Source of the DNA: Whitmania pigra
Lineage: Eukaryota; Annelida; Clitellata; Hirudinida; Haemopidae
NCBI GenBank assembly: GCA_021613335.1
Contig: JAJTWR010000044.1
Coordinates: 162,501 to 226,500, forward strand
Length of the DNA: 64,000 nucleotides
Direction of reading: 5' to 3'
Part shown: piece by piece, positions 31,673-64,000 of the stretch
How positions within the stretch are numbered: the stretch's first letter is position 1
Layout of the letters: every line of letters begins with the position of its first letter
Notes under the pieces: generated by a model
The model's database searches: none
What the model saw: the letters and a program-made list of their open reading frames with translations, nothing else
Told to the model about the DNA's origin: nothing
Program-made: the position numbers and the translations under genes

Positions 31673-34292
31673 ACCCAATAAAATGATGAAGGCAATATAA
31701 TATTGAAGCTGCAGGAGTTCCTTGTAGAAATAACAGCAGAGAATGATCCACACCACAAAGTAAAACGTGTACATGGAAAGAGACACTTGGTAAAACTGGT
31801 AAAAGAATTTAGTGACAAATTTAAAAAAATAAATTTGACTATTATTTTTAGCAAAGATTTTAAAGGCTTTATAATTATTATGCATTCTTATAAATGGTTA
31901 TTCTTTTTAGCAAGTGAGGGGCTAATTTTGTATTAATAAATAAATAATATTTAAGTTTAAAATCAAGCATGTTAAGCAAAATAAGTGTAGAAACTGAGAA
32001 TGCACTAACAACGAGAAGAGGCCAAAAAGCAGGTGGCAAGTGTCCGTACATGCTTCTCCAGGACATGTCCAGTGACTCTCCTGATCAAATTCCAATGATA
32101 TTCTATTACAGTAATCCATAACCAAAAGCTAGAATCACTTTAAATAAAGCGAAATATAAAATGTTACCACTTTATTCATAGTATATTATTATATTTTTTT
32201 ATTTATTTATTTATTGAAACCAAAAAGAGGGCCACAAGTGACCGCTGACGATGATATAATATACAAACACCAGTTGTAACAACTCATTGTCTGACTTAAT
32301 GAGGGGCTAGCTGAGCTGACAATGGCAATAGCTTATCATTGATTATAGTGTCGTTAATTAGTGGTATCCAGAGGTGGGCAATGTTTCAAACATTTCAAGT
32401 ATTTGAAGTAAGTATTTTCAAAATAAACCAAAATTGTTTGGATGTTGTTATGAAACCAATCATTGAGATTGACCCACTAATTGTTAGGCTCTGTTACTTG
32501 GTAGAATTATTTAACCATGGATGATGATGACTGTCTAGTCCATGCCCCATCAGCTGAGACTAAAAGCACTGACCAAATGACAAATGATAATGATGACGAA
32601 GAAACACCTGCCCAAGGTTAACATTAAACTACAAGGATGGCTACTATGTGATGAAGGTTACTGATTAGTCCATTCATACGGACAATGAAGAATTATTCAA
32701 ATTGTCTGAATCTGTTAAAAATATTTTGAAGTGAAATATTAAAAGCAAAATTTACTAGACAGACAACAATAAATGATTTTTTTCAATGACCAAAAATTGT
32801 ATTTCTTTGAGCTTTATTGATGAATCCTAAAAAGAGGACAGTTTGGTCATACCCCTAACGTGTCATCTCTTCTTTTACAGTACAACACTGGCATACCATC
32901 CTCTGAACCAGTTGAGTGGCTCTTTTCAGATGCTAGTACTTAATAGAAAGAGATCTTGCATGACTGATGATAATTTTCATCAAGGCAAACCATAAACTTA
33001 TACTGTTATTAAGATTTCAATTCCATGGCGACGCATGGAGCAATTTCAGATATTTCGAGTGTCAACTATATGGTACATATTTTGTATTTTAATACATTGA
33101 GCTCCTAAAAGAAGTATTTTGTATTTCAAATAATCAGTATTTCGCCCAACTCTGGTTGTGTTATTGCAGTCAGTGAAATACCTCCGAGCTTAATAAAGGT
33201 GCAATGCACCCATAAGTTAACCTTTAAGAAGGAGCGTGTCATTCAAAGTCATCTGAATCATGTACAGTCCTTCTTCAGGCACAACGAAGGAGCAGTGGTG
33301 CAGCATTTCCTGCAAACAAACATTCGATTGGTGGTATTTCTCAGGTCCTTTGCAATTATTAAGTTTTGTAAATTCATTAAATCTTAATTAAATCCAATTA
33401 AAGGACTTTGAGTGATAAATTTCTGACCATTGATGAGTTGCTTGAAAGGGCTTCACCAGCAGTTGAATTCTAATTGAACAATTGAAACAGTTGAATTAAA
33501 ACAACATTTTTTTTACAATTTTAAGGTCATTTTTATTTTAAGAAATTTTCGTAAATTCATTAAATCTTAACTAAATCCAATTAATGTACTTTAAGGGATA
33601 AATTTCTGACCATTGACGAGTTGCTCGAAAGGTCTTCTCCAGCGGTTGAATTCTTTAAAACAATTTTTTTGTAATTTTAAGGTAATTTTTATTTAAATAA
33701 ATTATGTTACATAATAAGAAAAAAACTCACTCCACAATCATGAAAACTCTCATTGGCCATCTGAACAACAATATTTGCGCTTTAAAATAAATGATGTATA
33801 TTAAATGATTCACTTACAAATTTGATTGTGGACTGGTTTTGCTTACAATCAATACTCTGATATGCAACCAATTGCATTTTTGAACAATTCCTTGGGCTTT
33901 CCTGCGAAATTTGGTGCCAATCATTAAAAACTAGGTAAAACAAAAAAATGTAGCATTAATTTAAAAAATCTTACATGATTCAGTGGCAAACAATCCAGTG
34001 ATAGAGCCTTTAACATGAGCAATCCTGACTCTGTTCCATTACATTTGTCTAAAAAATACGGACTTGGTAATTTCTGCAACCCAATCATCCATCTTTAAAT
34101 ATTACTTACAATTAAGAAATACGCATGTTTGATTGTAAAAAGATTGGATGATTCTTGTATTCTGAAATGTTAAAGATTTCTTGTATAAATTTCAAACTAC
34201 TTCATAGTAACATTTAAATTTACACGAAATTCTCCGGATGCAAAAGCCAAAAATATTGTAAAAAGAAAATATCTGTAATACAAATTATTCAT
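28960..34292 (-). CDS. TMEM87: TMEM87-type GOST family seven-TM protein
   Basis: TMEM87 proteins are endomembrane/Golgi seven-helix proteins with a lumenal GOLD-like N-domain. Exons: 34073-33975, 33901-33818, 33760-33731, 33652-33590 and/or 33469-33407, 33309-33222, 32080-32010, 31795-31675, 31333-31268, 31104-31005, 30845-30752, 30580-30515, 30436-30328, 30109-30051, 29788-29695, 29602-29529, 29288-29233, 29145-29105, 29032-28960. A start at 34292 would give a signal peptide (FTIFLAFASG), but its join through 34161-34110 is unresolved. The membrane part is clear: VIFAEVVSALKRTSARILVI, SVGFGIVKPRLGR, TMRTLKLRKNTVKLSVYKSF, LATFQLGDCIK, FSLLLLMIMILWRPS. The cytosolic tail has RYAYSALNDGEEED, DPMKWVEENIPN and a short terminus, all as in TMEM87A/B. 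The lumenal exons have cysteines and N-glycosylation sites but low similarity. Confidence 0.92.
30144..30241. repeat. 26-bp tandem repeat, about 4 copies
   Basis: The unit aaatcatcttttgattttgaattctc is repeated almost perfectly in a TMEM87 intron between exons ending 30109 and 30328. Confidence 0.95.
31616..31673. repeat. (CAA)n microsatellite abutting a TMEM87 donor site
   Basis: About 57 bp of CAA triplets. It starts two or three bases inside the intron after the exon ending at 31675, so the donor on the minus strand reads gtttgttgttg. Confidence 0.95.
32369..33154 (-). mobile_element. Decayed hAT element in TMEM87 intron
   Basis: Left terminus cagaggtgggcaatg at 32369 and right terminus cgcccaactctg ending 33154 are imperfect hAT inverted repeats of the CAGAGGTGGGCAA type. 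On the plus strand near 32880-32945 a broken frame resembles the hAT dimerisation region (YNTGIPSSEPVEWLFSDAS) before stops. Flanking 8-mers gtggtatc and gttgtgtt agree at only five positions, which fits an old insertion. The coding fragment is on the plus strand; orientation is otherwise unsettled. Confidence 0.65.
33407..33652 (-). repeat. Tandem duplication containing a 63-nt TMEM87 exon
   Basis: A unit of about 180 bp is present twice, with both copies including exon-flanking intron sequence. Each holds a 63-nt, phase-0 exon: 33652-33590 and 33469-33407. Both have acceptor AG and following GT; the first donor is gtacat and the second gtcctt. The two exons differ at seven nucleotides but only one residue (Asp versus Ala). 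Confidence 0.85.
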
Positions 34293-35157
34293 TTTTCTAT
34301 TTCTAATAAAGATCGAGACCGAAGCAAATGTTTACAAGGCACTTATAAAAGTAAAGTTATTGAAGAAATGTGCTGATGACTAATTTTGTAAGTAATTTAA
34401 TGAATACCATTGATTTTAAGACTTACTGAATTTTGATACTTATTTAAAAATAACTTAATACTTATATGTTTAGAAAAAATTCTGTAAGCTTGATATAATT
34501 AATTCGTTTCAAAAATGCTGGATTGATGTCTAATTATAAAAATGTTTATTTGTAAATAGAACTATATTTTTAAGCACTTTATATTTTACCTAATAATTTA
34601 ATAATTTCAGTGTTCATTTCAGGATACCTAAGAAGAAACAAGCAGCTACATCATCCTTGGGCTTGCATTGACCCACAAATGCCTGACCGTGACTTCTAAC
34701 TTGTAACTTGTTTTTAACTATCTAATCTTTAATTTCTCTATTTGTGAAGATAACGAACAAATTTAAAAATAAAGCCTGATTCTAAAGGAAAGTAATTCAG
34801 ATCAACTTATGAAACTCAGCCCAGCTATCCACACGCCCGTTCCATTAGTGTGATTCTGTTCTAAATATCCTCTCTTTTAATAAATACTGGTCAAAGACGC
34901 AAACTAGTAATCTCATTAAAATACAACACGATACAATGCAGTTTAGACGAACAAACAAATTTCGCAAAACATTGTTTTAAAACATAAAACAACATTATCT
35001 GACATATTTATCAACTAGAAATAGTCCGTCAAATAAATTTAAAAAATTGCGAGGTAATTGAATTTTGTCACTTTTTCTCAAATGCAGATTTATTGCTACC
35101 TGTAATACTCGATATAACAAATACAACATATCATGATAAAAATTGCATTTAAAGATA
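34293..35157. other. Upstream flank of TMEM87
   Basis: Presumed promoter and 5' UTR side of the TMEM87 gene, then AT-rich spacer. No exon is recognised. Confidence 0.35.
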
Positions 35158-35235
<78 letters not shown>

Positions 35236-35272
35236 TAATAATAATAATATAATAATAATAATAATAATAATA

Positions 35273-35350
<78 letters not shown>

Positions 35351-35390
35351 TAATAATAATAATAATATAATAATAATAATAATAATAATA

Positions 35391-35444
<54 letters not shown>
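35158..35444. repeat. (AAT)n microsatellite, about 285 bp
   Basis: Triplet array with occasional one-base slips. Long open frames across it encode only Ile/Leu/Tyr runs and are artefacts. Confidence 0.97.
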
Positions 35445-36115
35445 TTTTTTATTACCAACTATTTTTATTACTATTAATATTACCAACGTTTTTATTATTT
35501 TCAAATTATTACCGTTGTTACGCATCTGTTTTCAGCGAAACATGCAGAAAAGAGCATTTTGAAGTTCTCGAACACATTCGATTTGCTTTCAACTTGACTG
35601 AGCTTCAAGAAGAAATGAAACATCTCAAAATGCAGGCCTCATAATTGATTTGAAAATACATACTGAAATCAGTAAATGAATATCATTTGAACATCCAAAT
35701 AAAAACAATTCGTTAGAAGAATATTTTTTAAATAAAATTGACAAATAACCAATTAATAGAAATAACCAATTGCAGAAAATATGATGGTTATAGAACAAGT
35801 AAACATTGTTTGTGAATCATAGCTGATAAGAAAGTTTTTTTTTGGAGGAAATTCTATTAATATGTTGCTCTATAAATAAATAAATAAATAAATATTTGCG
35901 GATTAAATCGATAAAGTTACTTTTAAATGACTTTTTTATAATTTATTGTAACGAAAATGGGATTATTAATAGAATCACTCCGATTCACATTAATATCACC
36001 GTTGTCACTATTATTTTCATTATCAGTGACATTATCAGTATTATTATTATTATTATCCTTTTTTGTGTCATTTATTGTATTAATAATGATAATAACATTT
36101 GACAAAATAAAAGAA

Positions 36116-36159
<44 letters not shown>

Positions 36160-36387
36160 CAATATAATAATAAATATAATTAATAAAATTTCGAGACGCG
36201 AAAGCAGATCTAAAGAGTATATCTCGTTCTTCTCCTCCCACCAGGAGAGGTCATAGGTCGTATCCATGGCAGTCAGTGGTACACTGCAGTTCGGCCAATT
36301 AGATGTTTAGAATTAGCGCCATCATCGTGCATAATTAACATCAGAGTAGAAGGATGAATGGATGAACGGATGACTGAAGGTCCCTCA
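35445..36387. other. Spacer and RGS 3' flank
   Basis: AT-rich, with a second short AAT array at 36117-36156. It contains the 3' UTR side of the RGS gene. No other exon is recognised. Confidence 0.4.
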
Positions 36388-49761
<13,374 letters not shown>

Positions 49762-51222
49762 TTCGAAGAGTTAGAAAAGTAATTGGACCAATTACAATCC
49801 AAGGAAGGAATCTCACCGAGTGCTGCCCCTTTTTCAGTTCAGACCTGGATTTGTTGCGCTGATAAAGAATTCACTTTTAACCGCTTTCTAAGCAGGAAGT
49901 GGATGTGTTGAGACTGGAAAACAGCACATTCCAACAACGGAAGGAGGACATCGGCAGGAACAACATGGCCTCTTCCCTTTCGCTGCTTCGCTTGTCGATA
50001 CACGAACGGTCTTCAATGCGCGTGTCCTCTGCGAGTAGTTCCTAAATGAATCCAGCTTTCACTACTCATTCAGGTCAGCTGTTAACCTCGTTATTCGGGG
50101 TCTCGAGGTGCAATAAAGTCGCCGTTCGTTAAATTGCTCGTATAAATCGAGTAGCAGTTTCGCTCATATTCACATTTTCACAGATGTGAACGCACAAGAG
50201 AAATTTTTAGACAGCTACTTTTGCTTTCCTTCTCGTTATACGAGCAAGAAATTATGGCAAAAATCATCAAAACCCTTCTCAAAAAATAATTATCTGCACT
50301 CCACAACCTCTCCAGCAGACAGAAATTCTTTTTCGAGCGTTTTCGCTTTATTCGCATCGGATGGCTTGCATAATCCAGTATGCTCTGCGTGCACGCTCCT
50401 CCCCCCTCAGCGTCCAGTTGTGCGCCTTCTCGGTCGGCCACGGAGATGCAGTGTTGTGTGAAACTCCGGGAATCGATTTCAGGTCTCATGGATTATTTTC
50501 CCCTCCAATCTGCATGGTTCGCGGCATTTTCGCCTCAGCAAAATGTGACTGGATTCGCGCCAATTGCGGGGCACAGCTATTCGACGTCCCAGGCAAGCGA
50601 AAAGACTTTTTAAGCAAGATACGTGACGATTTTGATAAGATTCGCCGAGTGTTCCCAGCCTTTTTATCGGTGCCAGCAATAAAACAACCTCGTCAACGCG
50701 CGGTCAAATCCACGTCTGACATAAACAGAGAGCAGGGTTTTATGCGTCAAGTCGGTGGCTGCCGTCGAATCTTTGGAGTATTTAAATGTAGTCGTTAAGG
50801 GCTTCAAGTTGTTCAAGGAACATTGGTATATTATATTATTTTTTATATTTACTGCAAGGTGCTTCTCAAGCGATCGTACGTAACAATCGTAGGACACAAC
50901 TTAAACGCCGAAACGCTCGTCACAGGCAAACAAGAAAAACAAAACAACACAAACAACAACGACGACGACAACAAGAAGAAGAACAACAACAACAGAAAAA
51001 CAAAAGTAAGCTTTGCAAAAGTCAAAATGTGAATTTCGAATGACACCGACATCGACAGAACAACAGCAGCAGTAGCAACAACAACGACAACAACAGTAGC
51101 AACAACTACAACGACAGTAGCAACTAATTAAAGAAAGTTAGAAAGGAAAGGAGAAACAAGCGTTCAAATAAGATCTTGGAGCAAAAGGTCATGTCATTTG
51201 GTGGAACTAATTTCTTAAGAGG
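49762..51222. other. RGS promoter/5' UTR region and pecanex 3' flank
   Basis: Between the RGS start codon and the pecanex stop codon. The stretch 50330-50720 is richer in G+C and CpG than the surroundings, which fits the promoter/5' UTR of the RGS gene. A plus-strand open frame at 50361-50798 (145 codons) has no recognisable similarity. CAA/CAG-rich simple sequence fills 50930-51125. Confidence 0.4.

Positions 51223-64000
<12,778 letters not shown>

Noticed and set aside
34995..35525. 176-codon frame rich in Ile, Tyr and Leu
   Set aside because: It is the ATT array read in three frames; no unique coding sequence.
50361..50798. 145-codon plus-strand protein
   Set aside because: No similarity, no splice or family support; it overlaps the probable promoter/5' UTR region of the RGS gene on the opposite strand.

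Overview
This is animal nuclear DNA from an invertebrate metazoan whose lineage I cannot fix. The genes are interrupted by many short spliced introns with GT-AG (twice GC-AG) borders. They encode metazoan families: a C1q domain, an R7-type RGS protein with DEP, GGL and RGS domains, a LOTUS-Tudor protein, pecanex and TMEM87. Introns and spacers are AT-rich and loaded with (ATT)n/(AAT)n arrays, hAT relics, MITE-like elements, an LTR retroelement and a LINE with a restriction-like endonuclease.

Layout. 2.1 kb: last exon of a C1q-domain protein (+). 3.3-5.3 kb: NF-YC (-), the histone-fold CCAAT-binding subunit. 5.83-6.0 kb: a U1 snRNA gene copy (+), diverging from NF-YC. 6.0-14.7 kb: a repeat-dominated block. 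It is bracketed by two inverted copies of one dispersed repeat and contains a 500-bp ATT array, a tRNA-headed SINE with a triplicated target site, and a decayed multi-exon gene of probable transposon origin. That gene is split by a 2.06-kb LTR element that has itself lost its reverse transcriptase. 15.3-16.0 kb: complete four-exon acylphosphatase (-). 17.4-18.6 kb: unrecognised serine-rich protein gene (+). 21.0-28.4 kb: LOTUS-Tudor protein (+) of the TDRD5/TDRD7 type, with a foldback transposon in one intron. 29.0-34.3 kb: TMEM87-type GOST seven-TM protein (-) with a tandemly duplicated 63-nt exon. 36.4-49.8 kb: R7 RGS protein (-), its introns filled with microsatellites, a LINE, a piggyBac-like MITE and an hAT element with perfect 8-bp target duplications. 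51.2-64.0 kb: pecanex (-), running off the right edge.

The host genes do not form a pathway. They are unlinked functions: transcription factor, splicing RNA, metabolic enzyme, germ-granule protein, Golgi/endomembrane protein, G-protein regulator and a Notch-pathway membrane protein. The most informative content is the duplicated TMEM87 exon under apparent purifying selection, the foldback element with 9-bp target duplication, the nested insertions near 11.8 kb, and the small RGS exon trapped between long triplet arrays.
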